Source: Rachicladosporium sp. CCFEE 5018 (lineage: Eukaryota > Ascomycota > Dothideomycetes > Cladosporiales > Cladosporiaceae). From it: 64,000 nt of DNA. A program made the position numbers and the translations under genes. Below, in pieces: positions 10,952 through 20,485 of the stretch. Under the pieces are notes generated by a model. That model did no database searches. It worked only from the letters and a program-made list of their open reading frames with translations, and was not told the DNA's origin. Every line of letters begins with the position of its first letter. The stretch's first letter is position 1. Location: positions 1,992,106 to 2,056,105 of the forward strand of contig KZ111140.1 of NCBI GenBank assembly GCA_002077045.2, given 5' to 3'.

Positions 10952-13447
10952 ATGGAGCATCTTCCGTTGCCCCACGGAGCCTTGATCACGGTTGAGGAGA
11001 GAGCCTCATACATAGCGGAGTCGTACGATGGCGGATCCTTCGAGGACTACCCGAACCGTAGCAGGTTTGCTGAGCTCTATAGTATCTTTGTGAAAGACGG
11101 CCAGATCAAGCTATATCCGCTGCCATCGGGCAAGGCCCATCTGCTTGCTGATCTTGAGGTTTTCCTCCAGACGTGGCTGTTCTTCGGGCTCATACACGAG
11201 ATGTTCGGCAACCTCGCGTCTCCGGACATGTTCATAGACCGGGATTCCGAGCCAAGTCGACTTCTTTTGACAACAGCAGGACTTCCACAGATTGTGAAGG
11301 CATGGGGGGCGTTGAAAGACCGGGGGTTACAAGCCGATATGGACACCTGCGCGCATCTGAATGTGTGTATACAAATAAGTTCCGATCTACTCGCGGGGGT
11401 CACTCAAAGAAGGATCTCGTCAGATCTCAGTATACTGCGCGCCATTGCATGTCTCGGAGAAACCCTTGAGTTTGTAGTCCGAGGTGTCTCTGGTCTAAAG
11501 TCTTTGCCCACTGGCTGGTCAGGTCTGCGGAAGCCTCTGGGCTACTTACAAACATTGAAAAGTAGCGGCTGGTGTCCCATGCTTGTGCGAAAATCAAACA
11601 AGAGTCATTGGACAGGACTGAGCTCGTATCACTTCCTGAGTAAGCTCAAGCAGTTCGACAGTCGTGCACACATTGATTGCACGGAGACGACCTGCCACAT
11701 ATCAGCATTCGGTTCAAAAGGCAGCCATGTTGCTCATCGTTGCGCAAACAAGTCTTGTTCAGATATTGAGGTGAATGAATCTCGAGTGCAGGATGTTCTT
11801 GGTGCTGGATCTATAGCGCTTCTGGATGTACTCCGCTACGGGACTCACAATCAAGGCAAGCCGGATATCGTCTCAACAGATGTAGCACCTCGATATATAG
11901 CGTTGTCTCACGTCTGGGCCGACGGTCTTGGTAATCCGAATGCAAACGCTCTACCAGAATGCCAATTGATCTATCTTGCGAAGATTGTCAGAGACCTGGG
12001 GCAGCAGAGATCACAGCCAGATCAGCGTTTGCATCTCTGGCTGGATACACTCTGCTGCCCGGTCAACAGCGACTTTCATCGCAACCTGTGTCTCGCACGT
12101 ATGAGACAGATATATCGCAACGCGACTTACGTCCTCATTCTAGACCCAATCTTATCTCGTATAGAGCGGAAGGACATCGATGATCTTGAGATATGCGCGA
12201 GAATCTTGTTTTCCAGATGGGCGACTAGATTGTGGACGCTTCAAGAGGGTGTGCTTGCGAAAGATCTGTACATTCAACTGAGCGATCAAGCTATAAGCGT
12301 TAATTCGATCGCGCATACTATGAAAGCAATGTACAACGCAGACTACACCTATCGCGCACTCATATCCCCGTTTAGATCGGGCTTGAACGAAATTCGATCT
12401 CTGATCAACACGGAACTCAAGGCTTCGAAAGCAACAGATATTATGGAGGTCATCAGTGCTTTGGACGGCCGAGACGTGACAGTTGCCACAGATGAGCCAT
12501 TATGCTTGAGTACCTGTATGGGGTTAGATCAGGAAGACATAGTACGTGCGAGCGGCGATTCTAGAATGTCTACGTTTTGGAGAACGCTCGCTGCGGGTGG
12601 TCATGCAATACCTCGGAATTTCATCTTTTTCTCTGGAGACAGACTGAACGACTATGGTTTCAGGTGGGCAGCGAAATCTTTGTTGGACCAGACAATGTTT
12701 TGGAGACCATCTCGGATTCGCGCGGTAGAAGACCGAGCGATTATGACCCAAGAAGGCCTTCGATTTCAATACCCCGGTCTGAGAGTGAAGCTTGGATACA
12801 CACTTTCCTCAGATGACATCACGTTACTGGAAAACTTGTACCCGCGGCGCCCCATGATAAATTTTAAGGACTTACCGTTCCCTATGAGACACCCTCAACT
12901 GGGTTGGTTCCTCGTCACACGGACTGATACAATTGCGCCGCTTGATGTCATACGAGATCAAGGCGGGTCAGGAGTATTCATCACTACAACCGAACTTCAG
13001 GACTGTGCTTTTCAAGAGACTTCTCCGGGTTCATGTGCCTGCATAGTGGGTCGAATCACTCACATCGATGCCGAGGTGAACCATCACCGTATTAGAAGCA
13101 CACATGGCTTCGACCGACCTTACGTCGAGCACGGAAGACTGCACGAAGCTGCATGGCGGATACTACAACAGGAAGAGCTTAAGGCTGTGCTGAAACCATC
13201 CTTGAAAAGTCCTTCCGAGATGCCGTTCCCTGCGGGCCATGCATTGGAAACTATATCCCAGGTCTTGCCAAATGCCGCAGCGATGCAACTTCACGATCTT
13301 GCGTGCGAAGAGAGCTCCTCTTTGTCGCACCTCGGACATTCTGTGTCTTGGGGTGCGATACTCGTAGCAACTGTGATGCTCCTAACGCAACAGTGCTGCG
13401 AAATTGTAGAGATTTGGCCAAAATCGCAAGCTTGGTGTCTTGAGTGA
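10952..13447 (+). CDS. HET-domain (heterokaryon incompatibility) protein
   Basis: Single exon, 831 residues. HET domains act in fungal allorecognition and programmed cell death after fusion of unlike hyphae; many are of unknown partner. The three conserved HET blocks are present in order: YIALSHVWADGLGN (from about residue 314), LHLWLDTLCCPVN (about 360-372) with the following LCLARMRQIYRNATYVLILD, and SRWATRLWTLQEGVLAKDLY (about 421-440). The ~300 residues before the domain include a Cys/His-rich patch but no domain I recognise. A hydrophobic stretch near residues 800-815 (WGAILVATVMLL) could be a membrane anchor. It stands alone, with 1.8 kb and 1.3 kb empty flanks, and no NACHT/STAND or amyloid partner is nearby. 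Its specificity cannot be read from sequence. Confidence 0.9.
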   Translation: MEHLPLPHGALITVEERASYIAESYDGGSFEDYPNRSRFAELYSIFVKDGQIKLYPLPSGKAHLLADLEVFLQTWLFFGLIHEMFGNLASPDMFIDRDSEPSRLLLTTAGLPQIVKAWGALKDRGLQADMDTCAHLNVCIQISSDLLAGVTQRRISSDLSILRAIACLGETLEFVVRGVSGLKSLPTGWSGLRKPLGYLQTLKSSGWCPMLVRKSNKSHWTGLSSYHFLSKLKQFDSRAHIDCTETTCHISAFGSKGSHVAHRCANKSCSDIEVNESRVQDVLGAGSIALLDVLRYGTHNQGKPDIVSTDVAPRYIALSHVWADGLGNPNANALPECQLIYLAKIVRDLGQQRSQPDQRLHLWLDTLCCPVNSDFHRNLCLARMRQIYRNATYVLILDPILSRIERKDIDDLEICARILFSRWATRLWTLQEGVLAKDLYIQLSDQAISVNSIAHTMKAMYNADYTYRALISPFRSGLNEIRSLINTELKASKATDIMEVISALDGRDVTVATDEPLCLSTCMGLDQEDIVRASGDSRMSTFWRTLAAGGHAIPRNFIFFSGDRLNDYGFRWAAKSLLDQTMFWRPSRIRAVEDRAIMTQEGLRFQYPGLRVKLGYTLSSDDITLLENLYPRRPMINFKDLPFPMRHPQLGWFLVTRTDTIAPLDVIRDQGGSGVFITTTELQDCAFQETSPGSCACIVGRITHIDAEVNHHRIRSTHGFDRPYVEHGRLHEAAWRILQQEELKAVLKPSLKSPSEMPFPAGHALETISQVLPNAAAMQLHDLACEESSSLSHLGHSVSWGAILVATVMLLTQQCCEIVEIWPKSQAWCLE

Positions 13448-14757
13448 GCGCAAGGCTCCCATCCCACAAGACTTGATCAGCTGCGCACGTATCGTCCGCC
13501 ATGCGTGCGGGCACTTGAGCGTGGTCGTGAGTCTCGCAAAAATCGAGGCTGTGCTGAGAGTCGGCCAGATTGGCATGTGCATCCGGCTGCCCCACAGACT
13601 GACAACGGTCTCGAGGGAAAGTTGATAGATCGTCCGGCGGACGCGGTTGCAAAGCCTCAGAACACATCATTACTTGACCTGTCTTCAGAAGTACGACTCG
13701 TCATTTCCGCTCTCTTCATTACGACGTGGCAAGGAGCCGCCCTCCTAACAAAACTGACTCCGTAATGCCCTGTCCACGGCATGAGGACCCCGCCACTCCT
13801 TCATGTCTACGGGAACATACGTCGAGAGGCATATGGTGTACATCTGCGCCAAAGCGTCTTCTGCATAGATCTTAGGAGAAACGATCTAAAACGGCCAGCG
13901 CTCCCTTGAATGCCATCTCCTGGATCATCGATACCTCTTGCTCAGAGACCTGAGCCTCCACTTGACGACGCTTACTTGACGACGCTTACTTACTGGGGTC
14001 TATAGGTGAAGAGGGAGTGCCTTTGGATCGAGGCTAAACGCTCAAAGGATCGCGGCACATGGTGCTTATCTGCTCCGCTTGAGACTATGGAATGACTTCA
14101 GATGAGGCATAATGTCGATGAAGCACCACTTCGAGATAGTTTCTGGCGCAGTCTGCATCGCGTCTTTCGCCAATTGGACCAAGGAGCTTCAGGTGAAAGC
14201 TAGCTTCGGTTTGCATTCATGCACACCACAGCAGCAGCAAATTGAGCCTTTTGGCGGACGGCGTGGGCTTAGACGAGGAAAGGCTCTATGTTGCAGACTT
14301 TGCAGACGGTCCGTGGAGCAGGCACGCATTTAATGCGGGCAAGGGAGCTCAAGAGGCTATCGATTAAGATTGATGAGCACATTGACTTGGAGCCACTGAT
14401 ACATGACTGGGGACGGAGGATATGAAAGGCAATAATATCAGACATTCATTGGGGACGCTTCTGTCCACAGTTTAGCTCGACTGTGGTCAAGACATGCGTT
14501 CGAAAGTACTTTAAAAGCCGGACTCGTGACGGCGTCAAATTCTCCATGCGCTCCAAACGATCCTCGCCTTGATTAAGTGAAGCTAGCAGCCGCATCACGT
14601 GAAAAAGCGGAACGTTCCGCTGGTTCGCTTCCATTGTGCCTTCTGTCAAACACGCAGAGTCCCTTGCAAGTTGCTAGTAGCACTCGAGCGCTTCATTGCG
14701 TCAACGAGCCAAGAAGTAATCATCTCACCACCTCATCGCCAGCGCACCACGAACGAC
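13448..14757. other. Gene-free stretch between HET gene and TAF11
   Basis: 1.3 kb with only short open frames and no domain. It holds a small tandem repeat at 13961-13992 and, at its right end, the presumed TAF11 promoter. An in-frame extension of TAF11 upstream to 14599 exists but has no homology that I recognise. Confidence 0.5.
13961..13992. repeat. 14 bp tandem direct repeat, 2.3 units
   Basis: The unit CTTGACGACGCTTA occurs at 13961-13974 and 13975-13988, followed by a partial CTTA. It is perfect and non-coding. Probably a local duplication of no special function. Confidence 0.8.
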
Positions 14758-15837
14758 ATGGCGTCCCCACCACCCTCGTCCTCGAGCCCTCCAGCACCCG
14801 GCGGTCTCACTCTGCCTCGCCAACGACCTGCCCTCATCCTCCCAACAGCTTCCGCCCTAGCATCGCGCAAACCCTCCACAGCCAGCACAGCAACTCTGTC
14901 CTCGCACCCTCTACGCCAAACATCCTTCCCACCGGAAGGCCAGACTTCCCCGCGATATTCCCCTTCAGTCACCCCCGACTTTAGCGACAGCGAGATCACA
15001 AGCGCAATCTCCGGCCCCACAACCACGGGCACAGGCAAGTTAAAGCGAAAGAGAGGCGAGAAGCGCAAGCTCGGCCGCCCCCGAAAGGAAGGCAGTCTCC
15101 TCCCCGACCCCGAGCTCCGCAGCTCCCCCTCCCACCCCCCACCTCCCCAGGACGACCCCTCCTCCGACTCCGACGCCTCAGCCGACGACCCTCTAGCCTC
15201 GCGCTCCCACCTTGACGCCGCCTACCGCCAACAGCAATCCGACCAGAAAAGCATGCTAGCGCTGATGCCCGAGTGGCAGCGCGCGCAGTACGCGCAATGG
15301 CACGCGTTCAAGCTGAACAAGGCTGATGTTAGGAAATTGGTCAATCAGACCTTGAGTCAAAGCGTGCCGGCGAATGTGGTGAATGTTGTTAGTAGTTACT
15401 TGAAGATTTTTGCGGGGCAGGTTGTCGAGGGGGCGAGGGAGGTGCAGGGGGAGTGGATGTGGGAGGAGGGGTTGAGGAAGAAAAGGAGGACGGGTGATGG
15501 GGAGGGTGAGGTAGCGGGTGTGAAGAAGGAGGGTGGAGAGAGCGCGGAGGGCAATGGAGAGGTGTTGTTGGGGTCAGACGATACGCAGCCGGATAGTGAG
15601 GGCACGATAGAAGGGCAACACGCGGGCGGGCAGAATGACTTGCCTGATGCTGCGCTGAGCTGGTCACGAGAGGTCGACGAGTTGGATCGAGGACCGCTGC
15701 TAGCCGACCATTTGCGGGAGGCAGTCCGACGAATGAAGAAGTCACGCGCTGGTGGCAGCGTAGGCTTCACGGGCCTCAGTCTAGAGGGCAGAGAAGTGCC
15801 CGCTCCCCGCATGGGAGGGAGAAGACTGTTCAGATGA
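14758..15837 (+). CDS. TAF11: TFIID subunit TAF11 (histone-fold)
   Basis: TAF11 pairs with TAF13 through histone folds inside TFIID at RNA polymerase II promoters. The start chosen is ATG 14758 (MASPPPSSSS), giving 359 residues and no intron. The first ~165 residues are Ser/Pro/Thr-rich and contain an AT-hook-like basic patch (KRKRGEKRKLGRPRKEG). The TAFII28 histone fold runs from about residue 167 to 235: MLALMPEWQRAQYAQWHAFK, LNKADVRKLVNQTLSQSVPA, NVVNVVSSYLKIFAGQVVEG. After an acidic linker the end carries LLADHLREAVRRMKKS and GSVGFTGLSLEG, usual at the C-terminus of fungal TAF11. The family match is strong over the fold; the disordered N-terminus gives no help with the start. Confidence 0.9.
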   Translation: MASPPPSSSSPPAPGGLTLPRQRPALILPTASALASRKPSTASTATLSSHPLRQTSFPPEGQTSPRYSPSVTPDFSDSEITSAISGPTTTGTGKLKRKRGEKRKLGRPRKEGSLLPDPELRSSPSHPPPPQDDPSSDSDASADDPLASRSHLDAAYRQQQSDQKSMLALMPEWQRAQYAQWHAFKLNKADVRKLVNQTLSQSVPANVVNVVSSYLKIFAGQVVEGAREVQGEWMWEEGLRKKRRTGDGEGEVAGVKKEGGESAEGNGEVLLGSDDTQPDSEGTIEGQHAGGQNDLPDAALSWSREVDELDRGPLLADHLREAVRRMKKSRAGGSVGFTGLSLEGREVPAPRMGGRRLFR

Positions 15838-16637
15838 ACAGCTACATGGGTGGCGTTTGCGCCGCCAACATCCAATGCTTGGACAACCTTCACGAAATAC
15901 GGCGCGTGCTGTGCCACAAAGCTGACCTGAGCGCCGCGATGCTGGACTACATCGGATAGTCGATCAAGCCCCGGCTGTTTTCGGCTGCAGGGCGTTGATC
16001 TTACTATGCCGATCATAGGGGCACATGGCAACGATGCTAGTCGCGATGTGCCATTCCCGGACACATGGAGATGGCGTTTGACATCTGCATGACAGGTCCG
16101 TGATGTAGAACGGGAAGCTTCGGAGTCGCGGCCGGCGCTGTTGGACTGCATGGCTGAAGCGGACAGAGAGATTGTGATACCCATTCCATACAGCATTCTT
16201 TCAGTCACAATCTTCGAGAACGTCTTTCCAACCCTCACGAAAAGAGATGCTTCCATTTGTTCGTCGCGATCTTCTTGTTCGCAGATCAAATCCCCGTTCC
16301 ATGGAACGAAGTGAAACATTCGCGGCACGAGCTTTGCTCGGCAGCGTCCGGTTGCCATGGTTTCAACGTCTTCTAAACACCGTCATTTCGCGCACGAGCT
16401 GAGGCCATGGGGCATTGGCCGTGGCGGCCACAAGGAGGTCTACACTACTACATGATGCATGCATATCGCAAAGTATCTTTCTGCCCTCATGCATCATCAC
16501 TTTCCTGTAGTTCATCTATCTGCGTTGTACCTGCATTGCTAGCTTGAGAGGAGTGTGAGAGAGCTTGAGGAGATCGCGCTCGAGTGTATCGGCTGCGACA
16601 CTGCTAGGACCTTAATTCAAGACATTCAGCACTCAAT
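15838..16637. other. Gene-free stretch
   Basis: 0.8 kb between TAF11 and the kinase fragment. A long minus-strand open frame that runs from 16358 back into TAF11 is the antisense of TAF11 and has no domain. I see nothing else. Confidence 0.5.
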
Positions 16638-16885
16638 ATGGCGGACGACTACCAAATGATGGAGGAGCTCGGCAGTATACCCTCCCCCTCCCTCTCTCCT
16701 CCACCCCCATACTGACAACACCCTTAGGCGGCTCCTTCGGCATCGTCTACCGCGCGCTCTGCAAACGCACTGGCCTCTCCGTCGCGATCAAACACATCGA
16801 TCTCGAAGGTAGCGCCGATCAAGCGTCTCGCGAGCTTGTCGGCTTGCACGCGTCGCGGATCGTTAGCCTTGCGACGACACAGTGA
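16638..16885 (+). pseudogene. 5' fragment of a GCK/STE20-type kinase (Sid1/Nak1-like), truncated
   Basis: Exon 1 (16638-16674) and exon 2 (from 16728), separated by a 53 bp intron (GTATAC...TTAG), encode MADDYQMMEELGS joined to GSFGIVYRALCKRTGLSVAI, then KHIDLEGSADQ. This is the start of a germinal-centre kinase: Gly loop GSGSFGIVY and the lysine of VAIKHIDLEGS. In the family the next residues lead into the alphaC helix (EIQ...). Here the sequence becomes unrelated after about 16822 and stops at TGA 16883-16885, leaving 64 residues with no catalytic loop. The break may be a real rearrangement or a misjoin; it lies 1.1 kb before an N gap. The intron and start are intact, so the loss seems recent or artefactual. 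Confidence 0.75.
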
Positions 16886-17265
16886 CGAGATATGTCTTGA
16901 ATGCTTCGCCGATGCCTTCCGGCGCTTCCGCCGCCCGAGTATGACGGGTAATCAACTCTTGCGATCGATCAAGTCGATCAAGGCGCAGTCCGGGTCGTCG
17001 TGTCCGGAGCTTGGCCATATACGTGTGCTGTAGGCAAACCTGGATCGGCACCTGGTCCTTGCGGCAGGGGTGGCTCACGCACGCCAGATCTTCCTGGTTG
17101 CGCAGGACCCCAGCCAGAGTGGCCATCTGCTCCGGAAGCGGCTCCAGCACCAGCACCCACAGGCTGAGGTGGCATATGCTCGGCCATCTCGGCGGCATTG
17201 GTGGCCAACCGGAGGTGATTGGCGAAGTCATCGCAAGTGCGGAAGTCGCGGCAGCTTCGAGGTCG
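16886..17265. other. Unassigned sequence between kinase stump and LicD fragment
   Basis: This 380 bp belongs to no gene that I can name. On the minus strand two long frames continue past the LicD stop: one is Pro/Gly/Ala-rich in the same frame as LicD after TGA, the other is mixed. Either could be the true C-terminus of the LicD gene if an intron or frameshift removes the stop, but I found no good splice sites. Confidence 0.3.
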
Positions 17266-17916
17266 TCAGTCTTCTGTCGGCCTGTGTATGCGGTCATCCA
17301 GCCGCTCGAACGCATCGCGATTATAGGGTAGTTCCTGGACATGATCGGAGACAGGGAGCTGTGGTACTGACCTCAGTGGTATCCACTCCTGCTTCACCGT
17401 ATCCCAGCGATGGTTCTCGTGCGTGGTTTTGCTGAGTGCTGCCGGACCGTACTCTTCTACCAGCAGGTCGGAGTAGGCGAAGGGCACTCGCGTGTTCACA
17501 CCCTCGAACGTAGTCTCTCGAAGCGGGAAGATGTCGTCGTACATGTAGTGATGGTTGTCCTTGACCATCATCGCACCATCGACGCCCTTTTCCTGAGCCG
17601 TGCGATTTCGGCGGAGCGTGGTGATGTCAATGAACAGTCCGGTCTGGGTGCAGATCCATCGAGCATCAATCACGTTCGTCGTATCTGAAGTGCTATCAAC
17701 GTGATAATGTGGATTGATTTCGAGAAGGTAGTCCCTCCCACCATCTCGACCTGGCTCAGCGTAGTGGTGCATTGACATGTTGTAGTAGTTTGCCAGGTGG
17801 TCGATCGATCTCTCCGACACCATGACATCGATATCGGAGTCCCATGGTAGCGCGTTCCTGTTCCAGTACCAGCCGAGAAGCGAGCCATGCATGAGCCAAG
17901 TCTCGATGCCAATGTC
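17266..17916 (-). CDS. LicD/Mnn4-type protein, N-terminus lost in gap
   Basis: Reading leftward from the gap edge, the frame starts DIGIETWLMHGSLLGWYWNR and continues ALPWDSDIDVMVSERS. This is the LicD nucleotidyltransferase-like core: G-[ST]-L-L-G and the Asp-x-Asp metal site in WDSDIDV. In fungi such proteins (Mnn4 type) are needed for mannosylphosphate transfer to glycans in the Golgi, and they normally have an N-terminal membrane anchor. About 208 residues remain after the first Met (17892). The C-terminal half includes RWICTQTGLFIDITTLRR and PFAYSDLLVEEYGPAALS, typical of the family. The stop at 17266 may not be the real end. The N-terminal part is missing in the 17917-18016 gap. Confidence 0.75.
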   Translation of the reverse strand, partial: DIGIETWLMHGSLLGWYWNRNALPWDSDIDVMVSERSIDHLANYYNMSMHHYAEPGRDGGRDYLLEINPHYHVDSTSDTTNVIDARWICTQTGLFIDITTLRRNRTAQEKGVDGAMMVKDNHHYMYDDIFPLRETTFEGVNTRVPFAYSDLLVEEYGPAALSKTTHENHRWDTVKQEWIPLRSVPQLPVSDHVQELPYNRDAFERLDDRIHRPTED

Positions 17917-18016
17917 NNNNNNNNNNNNNNNNNNNNNNNNNNNNNNNNNNNNNNNNNNNNNNNNNNNNNNNNNNNNNNNNNNNNNNNNNNNNNNNNNNNN
18001 NNNNNNNNNNNNNNNN
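17917..18016. other. Assembly gap, 100 N
   Basis: Exactly 100 N, the conventional size for a gap of unknown length. The base after it (18017) is the first base of the repeated segment. Confidence 1.
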
Positions 18017-18215
18017 ACTCGCCGCCTGCGAAGCGGTGTAGCCAGTACACCATGCTGGAAATGAAGGCCATCTCGACAATGCCGGTGAGCATGAGCAGGC
18101 CCAGGGAGAGGGGCAGGAGCCAGCGTGGGAATGCCATGGCGTTTTGGCGAGGATGTGATTGAGAGTCGTTGATAGCAAGGTTAGAGTAGCCGACTAACGG
18201 GTAGGTGTTTGACAT
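18017..18215 (-). CDS. N-terminus of a membrane protein, cut by gap (copy A)
   Basis: From ATG 18215 the frame gives MSNTYPLVGYSNLAIN, then a strong hydrophobic segment (WLLPLSLGLLMLTGIVEMAF, about residues 32-51) and SSMVYWLHRFAGGE before the N run. This looks like the first transmembrane helix of a small membrane protein. I do not recognise the family with certainty. In this copy the next sequence across the gap on the same strand is the LicD core. In copy B it is a Jen1-type transporter. Whether this is the start of either protein or a third gene cannot be decided. Confidence 0.5.
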
Positions 18216-19504
18216 GATGGAAGACGCGAGAAGGAGAGATATACATCGGAAAAAGAAGGTTGCGAATGCTTACCGACGGCGTGTAGGATGACTGCCAAGG
18301 CATGATGTGCAGAGCTTACTAGACCATCGTGTTGGCGTGAGTGGCCGCAGCCGGGGGCTTATACATTGTCAGCACTGTATTTTAATACACACGTGCGTAG
18401 CTGGGGCTGTTGGTCGTTGCTTGTCAGCGTTCTGACATTTAAGAAGTGGTCAGAGTAGACCCTGTAGTCGGCACTTCGCCGCATTTCATGACCGCCGTTG
18501 ATGACCTTGAGCCTGGCTACTTTTCGGATGTGGTCGTGGTCCCATGTGGACGTGGTAGCTCGGTGCTTGTGTCGTGAACCCGCTGGAGATGGAGTCTTTC
18601 CTACGAGTCTGAATCATACTGATGATCGAGGACTGGCCGTCGTCGTGCCCATTGCAACGCGCTTATTAGCCGAGTTTGTCTAATGTGATATGTAGAAAGA
18701 GTAGCACCCTCGTTGTAATGAGGCCGTGCAGCCCATGAACTAAATATAGACCTCGCTTGACATGTGCTAGGGTCTGTACTTAGGGTTGCGCAACCCTAAC
18801 CACACATTGGGGTTAAGTGCGATTAGCAGGATCATTCCATATCACCCCACCAGCTGGACATGAGGTCGATTCGGGAGCTAGAGAGAAAGGATCAACCCCT
18901 GTGGCATAAATCATGGACATCTGAGGTCGATTGATTCGTGTTTGGCGTCGGGATTCGCTTTTTGAAGTCATAACAGCCGTTGGCTGTTGGAGTCACCACA
19001 GTAGTGTACACATTGGAATAGACGGACCTTGAAGATCATTTCGAGTAAAACACATTGGAGGTTCACTTCACTATTCCCTCCTATCTCTACGCGACGTTGC
19101 TCGTTCATTCATTTGCTCTTCCGATCGGTATCTGCCAACTTCAGCTCTCACCCCGAACGTCAAACCCTGGCCCTGACTCGCCAACTGTCCGCAGAGACTC
19201 CTTACCTGATCAGCCCTCCCTTACTCACCACTGACGACAGCTGCCAAGCCCTCATCACTCAGTCGAGCTTCGCCACTTAGCGCGCCTCTTTCGAGAACAT
19301 CCTCTGTGCCGTCGATGAGATGCTGCGAGTGTAGGGCCCAGTGGCCATGATCTTAGGCGGACAGCGGCAGCGAGGCAATGACACCACCACGACCTGCGCT
19401 GCACAGGAGGTCCGATTGCTGGGCCGGGCTGAGGCTGCAAGGCTTACCACAACTCCGTGATGCGAACTCGTACATGGGCTTTGCGGTCATTCAAGGCAGC
19501 CATC
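18216..19504. other. Gene-free stretch (copy A)
   Basis: 1.29 kb between the membrane-protein start and the end of the SDR gene. Short frames only. It contains the telomere-like palindrome at 18780-18799. The sequence is more AT-rich than the coding regions, and I see no transposon ends. Confidence 0.5.
18780..18799. promoter_or_regulatory. Perfect 20 bp palindrome of telomere-like units
   Basis: TTAGGGTTGCGCAACCCTAA is a perfect inverted repeat carrying one TTAGGG on each strand, facing outward from a GCGC centre. TTAGGG is both the fungal telomere repeat and the core site for Tbf1/TRF-like Myb proteins. A few bases on lies GGGGTTAAG. A dimeric Myb-type site is plausible; function is inferred only. 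Confidence 0.5.
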
Positions 19505-20254
19505 TCATCTGCCGCCAGTGACATCAATCGTAGTCCCAGTGACATAGCCAGCAGCAGGCGACAGCAGCCAAACAATCGCTTCGGCGACCTCTTCGGCTTC
19601 CCCAGCACGTCCAAGCGGCACGATCTTGCCCAGCCTCTCAGCGCGCTCCGGATCACCAGCAGAGAGATGGATATCAGTCTTGATGATCCCAGGTCTCACG
19701 CCATTGACTCGCACACCCAGAGGACCGAGCTCCTTGGATAAACCAGTGGTGAGCGTGTCAATTGCGCCTTTACTTCCAGCGTAGTCCACGAACTCATTTG
19801 GCGAGCCTAGTCGAGCTGCTGCTGAGGAGACAAGGACGATAGAGCGTTCTTTCTCAGTGCCGGGAGACTTGGGAAGGCGTCGAGCAGCTTCGCGGGCACA
19901 TAGATAGGCTCCCAGAACGTTGATGTCGAAGACCTTCTTCATTCGCTCTAGAGTCATGTCCGCTAGTGGCATGCTGGGTGCAGTCACACCTGCGTTCACT
20001 ACAACACCAGTAATGTGTCCACAGGAGGCCTCAAAGGAGTCGAACACGCGTAAGATCTCCGCCTCGACAGACATGTCGCCTTGCAAGATGAGAGCGTTGC
20101 CACCTGCTGCTCTCACAGCGGCTTCAGTCTCCATCGCGGCCGTCTTGTCCTGGACATAGTTGATGCCCACGGTCCAGCCTCGTTTGCCGGCTAGTATGGC
20201 TGTCGCACGACCGATCCCGCGGCTAGCGCCGGTGATGAGAACGTTGGTTGCCAT
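19505..20254 (-). CDS. Short-chain dehydrogenase/reductase (copy A)
   Basis: Classical SDR of 249 residues in one exon. Rossmann motif TGASRGIG at residues 8-15, VVVNAG near residue 86, catalytic Ser in VLVSSAAARLGS and YAGSK as the Tyr-x3-Lys, then RVNGVRPGIIKTD and the C-terminal GYVTGTTIDVTGGR. NAD(P)-dependent alcohol/ketone oxidoreductase; substrate not predictable. The sequence resembles the glucose-1-dehydrogenase/FabG-like branch common in bacteria and fungi. It lies head to head with the photolyase, 231 bp apart, so they may share a promoter. Start ATG 20254 directly precedes the Rossmann strand as expected. Confidence 0.92.
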   Translation of the reverse strand: MATNVLITGASRGIGRATAILAGKRGWTVGINYVQDKTAAMETEAAVRAAGGNALILQGDMSVEAEILRVFDSFEASCGHITGVVVNAGVTAPSMPLADMTLERMKKVFDINVLGAYLCAREAARRLPKSPGTEKERSIVLVSSAAARLGSPNEFVDYAGSKGAIDTLTTGLSKELGPLGVRVNGVRPGIIKTDIHLSAGDPERAERLGKIVPLGRAGEAEEVAEAIVWLLSPAAGYVTGTTIDVTGGR

Positions 20255-20485
20255 GTTGGAGAGAATTGTAGGTTCCTCCTCAAGGTCTGAGTGTCAACGA
20301 TCATCGTCCGCGTAGGTTTAAGTATTATATGCTCGTCTGCTCGGGGTAGTTCACTCCGAGGTCAAAAGCCACCAAGGTGCCGTGATGTCATAGATCTAGA
20401 ACGCGCATTGGGACGCGATTGATTCATATCTCGTCTCCTTGTATTCAATACGCCCTATATCGTCCAACCGCGCAGCAGGCAGTGC
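20255..20485. promoter_or_regulatory. Divergent promoter between SDR and photolyase (copy A)
   Basis: 231 bp between two outward-facing start codons. It contains an AT-rich patch (TTTAAGTATTATATG at about 20316-20330). No binding site can be named with confidence. A later photolyase start at 20597 would lengthen the region to 342 bp. Confidence 0.4.

Noticed and set aside
15396..16358. 320-codon open frame (-)
   Set aside because: Mostly antisense to TAF11, explained by GC-rich coding of the real gene.
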